A stretch of DNA of 64,000 nucleotides from Arenicola marina. Its lineage: Eukaryota; Annelida; Polychaeta; Arenicolidae. Of this stretch, positions 1 to 11,100 are shown piece after piece. The stretch lies in the NCBI GenBank assembly GCA_964019135.1, contig OZ025265.1, positions 20,807,143 to 20,871,142 of the forward strand, read 5' to 3'. The stretch's first letter is position 1, and each line of letters starts with the position of its first letter. Position numbers and translations under genes: made by a program. Under the pieces are notes generated by a model. It was not told the origin of the DNA and ran no database searches. It worked only from the letters and a program-made list of their open reading frames with translations.

Positions 1-269
1 GCAAACTTTTGCCCGATTAACAAGTCTGATAAGATCCGGGTGGTCAATTACACACAGCGTCAGCCGCTTGTATTGTATTCTGTCTGTTTAGATCTCCTCT
101 GATGTCAACACGTGCACCCTCCGTGGCCGAATGGCCGAGGAAGCAATGACTCTCTTACATACAGCCTGACATTAAAACTGACTGAGTGTTTTGTCCGACA
201 CGCTCGTTGTTTACCGCGGGTACTTGTTTATCACTCACTCCCTTATCTACATCCGGGTTCCCCTGGACT

Positions 270-1180
270 GGCCGGCCGGGCCTTCCAGCGAAGTCCACTC
301 GAACCCTCCCCCTCCCCCCCTCGCCATCCACCCCCCCTCTCAAAAAAACAACACCGCAGCCGCATTGTTTCAACTTGCACCCCACCCCCTCCCACACGTA
401 CCCCCCCCCCTCCGAAAACACGTGTCCGTGTTTTAAACTGAAGAGAAATACGTGACATATGCTGGGCCCGTGTCACGTACCGGCGGCTGGCTCTAAGGTC
501 ATTTGTATGTCACATGCGGGCGCATTATGCATACATGCCATTATTTCCAGTGTAACTAATACATATGGTTGAGTTAGGGGGTTGGAGGTTCGCGCGCATG
601 GCGTCTGGCTCTCTTATACTAACTCTCCCTATCTGCCTCTCTCGTTTGCTCTTACTATCTGCCTATTTTACTCACATCTCTATCTCTTACTCTAGCTCTC
701 TTATAATTTATCTTACTCTTACCAATTCTCTCTCTTATTCTGTCTCGCCCTATTTTTCACTTTATTTGCTCTCCCTCCGTTCTCCCCTGTGTCTCCCTCG
801 CTTTTTTTCTCCATTTGCACCCTCTCTCTCCTGTTTCTCTCCCCTTTTTTTCTCATTCTAATAATATCATTGCCCCCCACACTACACCCCCACATCCCGG
901 CTCCACACCCGCAGATTTTACTCCCATCGCTTGCTCTCTGACTGCGGAAGTTCCCCTAACTGGCCGAACTCATCGGTCACACCACCACTCCACCCCCTCA
1001 TCACAATTCCATCACATTTAAATTAAGCGGGCCCTACCCTCTCTACCCCACCTTCCGACCCTTCCTACCCTGTCCACCCCAGCTCCCGAACATCCCTACC
1101 CTCTCTACCGGGAACGGGGCCTCTCTCTATTCGCTACCCCACACACACAGACCCCCCCTGGCACCATGGAGGTTGGTCAC
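270..1180. repeat. Pyrimidine-rich low-complexity tract
   Basis: The plus strand is dominated by C and T, with CTCTCT stretches at 605-860 and C-rich blocks before and after. Several short open frames here (Pro/Ser/Leu-rich in one direction, Gly-rich in the other) are explained by this composition and are not genes. Confidence 0.7.
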
Positions 1181-3179
1181 CAACAATATATCAGTCACCA
1201 AGTGCCTCGAGGCGAAGCGTTGAATATGCATATATTTGTAAGCGCTGAAACAAGCAGTCGACTCCCACTACAAAGTCTGCCGTTGTTTACAGACATTGGT
1301 CCGGCCACCTGGTAAAGTATGCCGGGACTTTTTGTCTTGATAGATGCAAGTGGGACATGTCTGCGACGTAAACGTAGGGGGCGTTTACCAGGAAGGGGGA
1401 ATGGGGGGTCGGGGGGTGGGGTGGGGATTGCATAAAAATGGAAACGTCACCGCGTCGTCTGTTTCCTGAGGCCCTAGCACCTCCACCCCTACACATATAT
1501 GCTGCACACTTGTATCCCACCCCCTCCCCGCCTCCAACCCAAATATCTTCCTACGCCGCTGCAGAAGTTCAACTTCGACCTGAGAATGAAAATGCGAATA
1601 GGGCACAATGTTCAACCGGAAAATGTACGAACGTTAATGTGAAAAAATATATAGGTAGAAGTCGGCCAACGCCTGACAGGACATCAGGCGTGTATTGAAG
1701 GGAGAGAATCTCGCGTGACCACCGAAGGGGAGTGTTTTATAAGCACGACTAACACTTTCCTGTCGTTAGAACGTAGTTACGGCTCGGCCCGATTGCATTC
1801 GTCATGAAATTACTGAAGCATATATAGACCTTTGCTCAATTGATGATATAAGGAAGCACCTTTAATGGTCACCAGTTGAAGAATGGTAGGTGAGAGGCGT
1901 GGAAGGGGGGGAAAGGGGGAGGGGGATTGAGGGGGTTAGGGGCTTAAACCATATTGCAACTGAATCTAAGGGTAAAATTGCAAGGGCAAATGGTGGCCAA
2001 ATATATCGGTGCAACGAACCCATGGTTATTAAGTTTTCTGAGCATATATATTTCATCAATACATCAAGTGCGTAATGTGAATACCATTACGAAAAATAGG
2101 CTCCAGGGATTTTGAAAAAAAGGGAGGATGGGGGTGGGGAGGTCCACTTTTGAAAGTATTATGACCGGGGGTGGGGTAGTGTAAGTGTGTGTGTGGGGGG
2201 GGTCCAAAACGGGGAATTCACAAAATAATATCGCGGGTTCAGTCCAAGAAAACAAAATCACCGGTACAGTCAACACTAAGGATATAGATATATATATAGC
2301 TTGGTAGACCCCCTTGGTAGGCAAACATTACTTCAACGAAGGACACGAAAGTAAATATTGACTGAAAGCTTTTAGTATTCTTTAGTGTTCAAGTACATGC
2401 ATAACACTTGAAGAATTTTGAGTGTGGGCACCTGGGCTTGGGGTGGAGCTGGGGTAGAGTGGGGTGGGGCCGCGTCAGGGGCAGATGACCACCATATGGC
2501 TGGGGGTGGCTGTTGTCACAGTGATGAAATGGAGGCAAAGTTTGCGTTTGAAAGGGTCAACATGTCAGTCATCGTGAAGACACTCATTGTTTACTGTATC
2601 GTAAATTGCAATCCGGTTCAGCGGTATGGAAAGTGAGTACGTTTTACGATGAAATATACGTACGGCTTTTTTTATTTCTGCATATATATTCTGCTGAAAT
2701 GAGTGACTCCCTCTGGGTGGACACATGATTAGCAGGGTACGCACAGGCTTGAAAAGTGCTTGAATTTTGACTGATGCCTTCCCCACGACTGGCAGTTATT
2801 ATATCCTACATTATATAAATGGAATTTGCAGTTATTTACAGTTATTATATTCTATATAAGCCCCGTTTATATAGGCCTGCAGGAGCATGGTTAGGTAGAC
2901 AGGTCAGAGAAAGTAATATCAAGGTGACGGTTATCAAACCGTTTTTCCAGGGAGGTAGAGGGGGAGGGGGGGGGGGGGGGGGGAGGTGTCCCGTCTCTGA
3001 ATCGCGGATCCCCAAAAAATAGGCATGATGTATTTATCAATGCGGTGATATGAGACCCATAAACAGCCACGCAAGCCCTGGATGGTGAGGAGGATCATTA
3101 CATCAAATCCGGAGCAGACTAGCTGCCGGAGCCCCATGGATACCTTGTGACGCCATGATGCTTCAGCGGGCACATTTCT

Positions 3180-3560
3180 TTGGTATGTCCCGGGTATATC
3201 CCCGAAGTGAAACGAATTCGCACATTACTCATCGGTAAACCGCCCGACACCTCTTTCATCCGAATCGGGTGCGCGCGCATTCATTCGGCTCGCCGATGTG
3301 CCCCGTTCTAAACAGCCCGGGGCATTCGCAAAAAAATGGCGGCTGATTGAACAATTACTATCTATCCTGAAAAGGCAACCAACCAAAAGAAATACGCCCA
3401 ATGACGCATCATCACACGACCCAGGCAGAGTGGCCGCTGCCATGGGTCGTTGCATATAGTTGTCACGGCTGAACTCTCCCGAGGGACGGCGCAATAGGGG
3501 CAAAGGATGAGTCGACTGACACGTGCGTCAGTCGGCGACACCGCACGCTGGTGTCATCTC
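3180..3560. promoter_or_regulatory. CpG-rich patch, possible promoter-like region
   Basis: CpG dinucleotides are locally dense (for example GTGCGCGCGC, CGGCTCGCCG, GTGCGTCAGTCGGCGAC) compared with the AT-rich surroundings. It lies about 1.5 kb upstream of the first recognised Ig exon. It could be an internal promoter of the muscle gene, but no TATA box or first exon can be tied to it. Confidence 0.2.
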
Positions 3561-4706
3561 TACCTAATGTGCTTTCACGAAGCAGCCGGAAACACGACAG
3601 AAACTAGACTCACTCTTACTACAGGCTTGTTATTATTTACCGAGGCTTGACTCACCGTAAGTGGGTTACCCATGGGGTCTCACGTACACGCGTTTTAACG
3701 ATTTGGTGGTGGAATATCATTGATTTACTAAGTTGCGTTGGTATTAATCATCTTCAGAGTCTTCAGTTATGAGATGTGAGGCGATATACTGTACCAAAGA
3801 TCCAGTAGGGGGAGATTGTGTGTAACCCCATTGTCGCGATATGACCTAGAGAGGTTAAAACGCCCTACGTACAGTAACATACCAAGCGCGGCACGTGTTT
3901 TACCAGTCATAGTCAGTCAGAGTCCATTAAGACCTGGAAGACTCCCATTAAGACCTGGAAGGCCGCTCTCATGGGAGCCACCCGGGTTTAAGAAAAACTT
4001 AATGGAACTAAGAACAAATAGTGGACAAAAATCTAAAAAAAACTACTGCTATATGAAAATAATGCAAACAGGTGAACATGAAAAACTGTGTAATATAATC
4101 AAATGTAAATAATTCCTAATAATAATAATAACAATAACAATAATAATAATTTAATCAGTCATTGCTCTCCGACATTTTATTTGAATATTTTCGGTCGGCG
4201 TTTGGAAGCGTTTTTACAGCTTGTCATGCTACATATGAATGAAAAGGGGGACAACATGCCAATGCCGGAGATTGCTCGTATCCGGTTGTGTTATACGCAT
4301 TCAAAAAAGAGACCTAAATAAATACTAAAGATAAGAGTTGAGCCTAGTGCAATTTACATCAACAGGGGTTAGCGGGGGGAGGTCTGGAGCAATGCCCCCC
4401 TCCCCCAAACCCTCTCCACCATCTGGGCCCGCCCGGTGACATCCTGCTATAAACTCAGGCAATTATAACATGCTGTAAACCCCTATATAACATGGACACA
4501 ACATGTTCGCTCAGGACATATTAAAGCACCATATCCTACACGCGTGGCTGTAAATATACCGTAGACGTTATGTGATGTGACGTCATTGATGCGTGAGTTT
4601 AATCAAAACTTTGAGGTCACTTTCAGTACAATATAGAACGTCAAGTGTCCTACATTAAATACTAGTAGTTACACATGTACCAACAACGTTCTGTACCACC
4701 TGCTTG

Positions 4707-4825
4707 CATTATAAGCTTATATTATAAGCTTGTATTTTAAGATGGCATTATACGCTTGTGTTATAAGCTTGCATTATACGCTTGTTTTATAAGCTTGTAA
4801 GCTTATATTATAAGCTTGTATTATA
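4707..4825. repeat. AAGCTT-containing tandem low-complexity repeat
   Basis: Degenerate units of roughly 14-16 bp built on ATTATAAGCTTGT repeat here, with variants ATTATACGCTTGT. The AAGCTT core is palindromic. Confidence 0.7.
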
Positions 4826-4872
4826 TTTCTCTATTAAAAAATAAACAATAATCATATAACTTTGAGGCCACA

Positions 4873-4955
4873 ACTTCGGAGCATCCGGACCCGAGTGGTG
4901 AAGCCCTCGACTGCATATCAATAGATTCCTAGTTCGATCTGGGCCATCCAATGTG
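4873..4955 (+). repeat. tRNA-like unit, probable SINE fragment
   Basis: A box-A-like stretch (CGAGTGGTGAAGCCCTCGAC) is followed about 45 bp later by a box-B-like AGTTCGATCTG. This is the layout of a tRNA-derived SINE head. No acceptor stem closes around it, so it is not called a tRNA gene. Confidence 0.4.
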
Positions 4956-5059
4956 GAACACATTTCATTCCGATTATTCATTGTCGCCAGAGTTTGCTAG
5001 TCCAACTTTTACCCTCGTGTCCATAAAATGGACCTAAAACTTCAGTCGTTTCATTACAG

Positions 5060-5183
5060 AACAACTACGGCTTGGTTTCCCTGGAGATCAGCAATGTCTG
5101 CAAGGAGGACAAGGGTCTCTACACGGTCAAGGCAATCAATCCGGAGGGCGAGATCGCCTGCAGCGCCCCCCTCGAGGTCGACG
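5060..5183 (+). CDS. Ig gene exon 1 in window: second half of an I-set domain
   Basis: It follows TTTCATTACAG and precedes GTGAGTG. It encodes strands D-G of an Ig domain ([19 protein letters not shown], then NPEGE and a final EVDG), ending in phase 1. The first half of the domain, with its tryptophan, must come from an upstream exon that I could not find within the first 5 kb. Confidence 0.85.
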
Positions 5184-8100
5184 GTGAGTGTCGGAACTAA
5201 AGCTAATATGTTTCCCGTGTGTTCTGCAGATCAATTGCTCTCGGATTCGAACCCAGACCAGATTGCATGTTTCCATTTATCCTATATCGCCCCTGGAGGG
5301 TTCCTTGGCGCAGTTTATCCCTTGCGTGCACAAAGGTGGCAAAAACACTAATTCGTTTTTTTATCCATGGGTATCGATCGTAATAATAATATAGACTTCA
5401 TTTAATACAAACTATTAAACTTAAAATTATATACTTGGGAGTGGGACTTTCTGGAAGTTTTCATCGGTATTCGCTATCATAACGCAACCCTCGTAAAAAA
5501 TAACGCAAGTGGTACGTGTCACGTGCAGACCCACCCCACCCCTCGACCCACCCACCCCTCGACCCACCCCACCCCTCGACCCACCCCACCCCTCGACCCA
5601 CCCACCGTGCCCTGAATTAAGGCGTGTCTGCAAAATTTTGCCGCAAATTGGTGTTAGAAGGACACTCTGATGCCCGAAGTGAGAAGGTGTCAGAGCACGA
5701 ACCTGTTGATGTTGATGTACAGGACTGGTGTTATATCAACATTTCATGGATTTCAGTCTACACGTAGAAGTGTTCTCTTCTTGACCTATAATACCACATG
5801 CTACCCAAAATAATATGGTTACGGGTGACTTCATCTATTATCAAGTGCCACATTAGGCAGCAATAGTGTAACTTTAAAACACGACACGTCATCACCCTAC
5901 GATGAACGCATCAAGGATGATTGTATCTAAAATTCCAATTATGTTTTTCCCGTGGTTTAAAATCATATTTTCTGTAATTTTTTTGTATTACCAACCTCTG
6001 CTCAATGTCAAATAAGTATATTCTCTCTTGAATTTAAATCCTGAAACACTAGGGGCTATCCGGAGAGAAGCAAATGTGTTCACCGAGCAGAAGATCTTGC
6101 CCGGCGTTATATCCATGCGCGCATGTTCGCTGTTCGTTATTCTGTGTGATGTCGACCGTGGCTCGCTAGGACGTCCGCGCGCGATATAAATACACTGCGC
6201 AGATATATGTTGAAATTGTTGTTTTACAGACTCAAAGAGATATAAAACATATATGCATCATAATTTTGAGATACTTTTATTGTTTATCCTAAAATATAAA
6301 AATATCTAAGATGGCGCATGTAAGTAGGCTGCTTTAATATAACTGTGCAATGCTATGTATGAATTGCAGTTGTGGAGATTTCGGGCTCTCTCGGGGAGCC
6401 CCAGAAGCCTACTTTCCTGATGGAAGCGAATAACACGTGGGCAGAAGTCGGACACAAGGCGGTGATTGAGGCCCAAGCCATGGGCAGACCCATGCCTACC
6501 TTTAGATGGTAAGTACATTGTGGCCCAAGCCATGGGCAGACCCATGCCTACCTTTAGATGGTAAGTACATTGTGGCCCAGGGAATGGGTAGACCCATGCC
6601 TACCGTTAGATCGTACGTACATTGTGGCCCAGGCCATGGGTAGACTCATGCCTTCCTTTAGATGGTAAGTACATGGTGGTCTAGGTCATAGGACAGACCC
6701 ATGTCCACCTTTGCTAAAATAAACTGAAATATTAGAAACCACGATAGTATTTATAAGAAGCAGATTGAATGAATAACTTAATCGTTGCACAATGTTAAAA
6801 TACTCTGTGGTAAATGGGTGACATTCTAGCACCAATTTTGAAATGATGTTTAATATTAATAAAAATGTTGACATATGTTATAATTAAACGATTTTCATGT
6901 CGTATTCAAGAGAGTTATCAGGGTCAAGTTAACTCTAAATTAACACTCACATAACTCTCAATTAGCTCTCAATTAATTCCCAAATAACTCTAAATCATCA
7001 GGCAAAAGGACAACGTGAACCTCCAAGACGGTGACCAGACCCGTGTATTCTCGGACGAGCGTGGTAACACGAAGCTTGTGGTGCTCAGCGCCACGGAAGC
7101 AGACACGGGCCTGTACTTCTGCATTGCCGAGAACGTGGTCGGCAAGGCGAAATGTGCTGCCACCTTGCGAGTCGTCGGTGAGTCTTAATTTGACTGCCAT
7201 CTGCATGGAGAGTGTGTCAGCTGGGAGAATCTGTGGCGTGGACTGGCGAAGTTACCGTTTTAGGTTACCATGGCCAGGAAGGAGGGATCAGGAATATAGT
7301 TGATGATAGGTGGAGACTGTTGGAAAATCTAAAACCTGTCAGTACCGAACCCTGCAGATCAGGGGCGGGTCCAGAAAATCTGGATTGGGTGGCCGGTTTC
7401 AGGGTCGGATCCAGATTTGCTGGATAGGGTGGAGGGCGTTTTCGGTTTTCATATGTTAAATTGTATAAATTTCGGTCCTAAAAGGGGGGGGGGGGTGCCG
7501 GCTCGCTCCCCACCCCCCGGCCGGGTCCGTCCCTGCAAATTTCATGGTATGTCATCTTTGAACCTTGATAGACCGAGAACCGCTGTAAGCCGCATATGTC
7601 ATTCCGTCCCAAGGACATTCGGTACATACATTCTGGTTCTACTATCCTTAACACCGCGACAATGGTGGAGGCTAGTGCCATCTATATATCCTTCAGATGA
7701 CACACCGGATCAACTATTATTTCTGTACTTTCATAGTCAGTGTCTGTGGACTGTAAATTTGTCTCGGTGGTCACGTTGCAGGTGCATTTGCCTTAGTGTA
7801 TGTAATCACCCGCTAAAGGTCTCTTCACTCATCTTCTGCAGATGAAGGTCAATTGATTCACGGCAATTAAAATAATGTATTCCTCCGCCAATATTGTCAC
7901 TTTACTACAGGGGAAAACAGTAGCTTTTATTGTCGAAGGAATGCGCTATGTATCTATATTCATCCGCCTGTATTACCTCATCACTCACATGTAATCTTCC
8001 GCAGACAAAGGTCAGCTGATCGACGGTGAGAAGCCCGTGACGCTCCGCCGCCGTTCCTTGTCTCGTGAGACTACGCCGACCTTTGACCGCCCTGGATACC

Positions 8101-11100
8101 TGTTCAAGTCTCGGGAGGCTCCCGTGGAGGGTACCAAACCATGGTTCATCCAGGTACCCCCCTCGGACATGACGGTGTACGAGGGCGAACCCCTGACCCT
8201 CAGGTGTATTGTGGATGGAGACCCCAAGCCGCAGGGTGAGGAAGGCCAAAACAGAAGTCTTATGTTTCTGGCCTAACCGTTATATTACTCAGTAATGGCA
8301 TTTTTGTTATAATTTCTTTGTTTCACCATAGCAATGGTATTAACCTGGCATAAAGCACGAATCCATATGATGCGTATAATATCGTCATAACGTAATAATT
8401 GAAACGCTGAGCCTTATTGAAACACGGTGTACGCACAGATGCTTGGATTGGTAGAAAAACCCTTGACATCAGAGTCCATTGTAGCAGCTCCCATGAACTC
8501 AATCTCCATGTCGCGGGCGCATCCATATAACAGTTGCTGGCACCAGTCTTGTCATTGGTACGGTCTGATTGACCAAGAACCAGGCAGAATCGCAATGGCG
8601 TCAAATGCACAGCCTTCCGGCGAACCCATATTTATAAACTGTTTACAGCCCTTCCAAGCTCCACCCTCGGTAAGCTCAACGTCATCTATTATCGGCGCTC
8701 TTTTCGTCAAACTAAAGCGCCATAATAATACCATGACTCCTTGCAGTGACCTGGTTCAAGGGCGTTCGGGAGCTTCAGTACTCGGAGAGGATCCGGGTGG
8801 TGACGGAGGATGACCACCACATCATGCAGATCCAGTCGGCGCTCCAGACTGATCCAGGAGAGTACACCATCCTGGCCCAGAATGCCGTGGGCAAAATCCG
8901 GACGGCTGTATACGTCAACGTTAAACCCAAGCCCAAGAATGAGGAGTGAGTTGATACCAAGGGGTCATTTAAACGATCAGGCCTTTTATAGCTCCCCCTC
9001 AGATAGACTAACGCCCAGTCGCCCATTTCCCGTACATAGTTCAGCCGGCTACGGGGCTTAGTCGGCTAAAATCGCCCATCATTTAAATGGTAACTTTAGT
9101 CGACTAAGCCCCCCTAGTGGGCTAAACTGTGTTCGTAAATTTCACCACTGATGTTAGTGTTCGCCATTTCATATAATACCCCAACTTAGGGTGCATTCCA
9201 TTCACCGTTTTTCCGGATCCCATATATCTAGCCAGCGCTGTAGATGACCAGACCGGGAGTTCCAGAAGTAGAACCGCGATTCTGCTACAAAGCGAATGTA
9301 CCTCTCGCGAGACTTAAATGCCCTAATCATGCGATCGTAAATGTCTGAGATATTCGACATTTCGAAATCAAATGCACCCTTTCTGTCGACATGTGGCATG
9401 AACTCTGTTTAATCACCTCCGCCGTAGTAGGACGAGGACTGCTGCGCCTTGTTTGAAACTCTAGCTTTATTATTGTATCCATTGCCGGTCATTAAATGAT
9501 CGGGGAACACATTGATATCAATGGGTGGCAAAGCGAGATTAACGTTAACGCTGTAAATGTTTAATCAATTTGTCTTCAACGAGATTAAAACCAGCATCAC
9601 ACCCACTCAGACGTGCGGCGTCACTCCGTGGTCTAGTCGGTAGCGCGTTCGGGGAGCGTGCTCTGCAAGGCCAGTCCAAGGGGCCGGTGCGCGGTTGGAA
9701 TCCCACCTGTGCAAAGGTCCATTTCTGTGCAGGGTAAATCTCCTATGTCTTCCTTCGCAAAGAGTATGGGTTCGGGGCGGATCCAGAAAAAACTGGATAG
9801 AGGGGTAGGGGGGGGGGGGCGGATCCAGATATACTGGATAGGGAGTGCCGGTTTCGGTTTTCATATGTTAAATGGTATAAGAGTCGGCCATAAATGGGGG
9901 CGGGGTCGCCCTCCCCTCCTGGATTCGTCCCTGGAATCTCTCCCGGAGACCTGGCTCCTCTCTACCTTGACCATCTTTGCAGCGATTTGACCTCCATAGG
10001 TTAAATCGTCCTACATATATCAACCGACAAACGCCCGCTTCCCCTTTTTTCCAGAGAGGAGTTGGAGTACCAGCGGCAACATGTCGAGCGCCCAGATTAC
10101 GAATATGAAGGTAGATATATTGACATTGATATTAACAAATTAATATTGCAAAATGATACTAATATATACATTGTACCTTTGGCGCGATGCCGCATAACCA
10201 TGATTGGTGCAATTATCCATTGACACGCTAGGTACCGGGCGATAACATAATATACAACTAACAATCCATGACATTGGCTCATGTGAATTGTGTTAAAGTT
10301 TGGCAGCTGCGATAATCCCAGACAATAACGCTATCGCGGCAAGATTGGTATAAACGGAAAATCCGCATGGAATTCATCTTATTATGCATTTACTAAATAT
10401 AATGGTAGATTACGTTAATGGTATGTTTGAACAGAAAGTTGTTGGCATTTGCTGTTGCTCGATAGCGTATGCTTATAAATTTGTTATTCAAACAGCATAA
10501 GGAAATACAATTTAGTCTATTTGCAATGGTAATGCGACGTGGACTTCGACATATGCCAAAAATATGACTATGCAATATTAATGGCCTGATGACGAAACCA
10601 GTATAACCGTCATTGTTGTTTTCTACCTTTGAATTCCCTTGAGTGTAGAAATATGATTACGTCAGTTCATTTTGAAGCCCACCAATCTTTTTAGCTTCCC
10701 CCAGCCGTAGTGATATGGAGTCATTAGGTTACACCACTATTGCTGGTTCCCTATATGCTTTAATAAAATAATTTGTTTAATAATAATGCAATTATCCATT
10801 ATATATTTACCGTGTGTGGCCCATGTGTAATATAACATCTTGATGGAAAAACAGCGTACAATATATTGTTGTATGAAGCCGAGAGGGCGATAATAGCTAT
10901 AATAAATCTTGTCCACTATGAATATTCTAATAACAATAATGGTCATGTATACAAAGCAAATAAATAACATAGACGGTTCCCGTAATTACTAACTACATCG
11001 GTACGACAACGATATCACTGTTAACAACTCAAGGGGGGTTACCGACAGGTGATGTGCAGGGTACACACGTCACTAAGATGAAGTCTCATAACTAAGCAGC

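Larger units (their letters stand above)
1..5059. other. Gene-poor 5' stretch (intron or 5' flank)
   Basis: I see no exon with protein-like composition here. The stretch holds a strongly pyrimidine-rich tract (about 270-1180), G-rich patches (1380-1425, 1890-1940, 2110-2205), a long poly-G run at 2959-2983, a CpG-rich patch (about 3180-3560), an AAT/AAC microsatellite (about 4115-4150), an AAGCTT-rich low-complexity tract (about 4707-4825) and a tRNA-like unit (about 4873-4955). Because the first recognised Ig exon at 5060 begins in the middle of a domain, part of this stretch is probably intron of the same gene, with further exons upstream of the window. Confidence 0.5.

Noticed and set aside
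112-1021. Pro/Ser/Leu-rich frames on the plus strand
   Set aside because: Caused by pyrimidine-rich low complexity; no start context, splice or homology evidence.
9613-9700. Functional tRNA gene
   Set aside because: Boxes A and B are present but no complete cloverleaf closes; a SINE is more likely.
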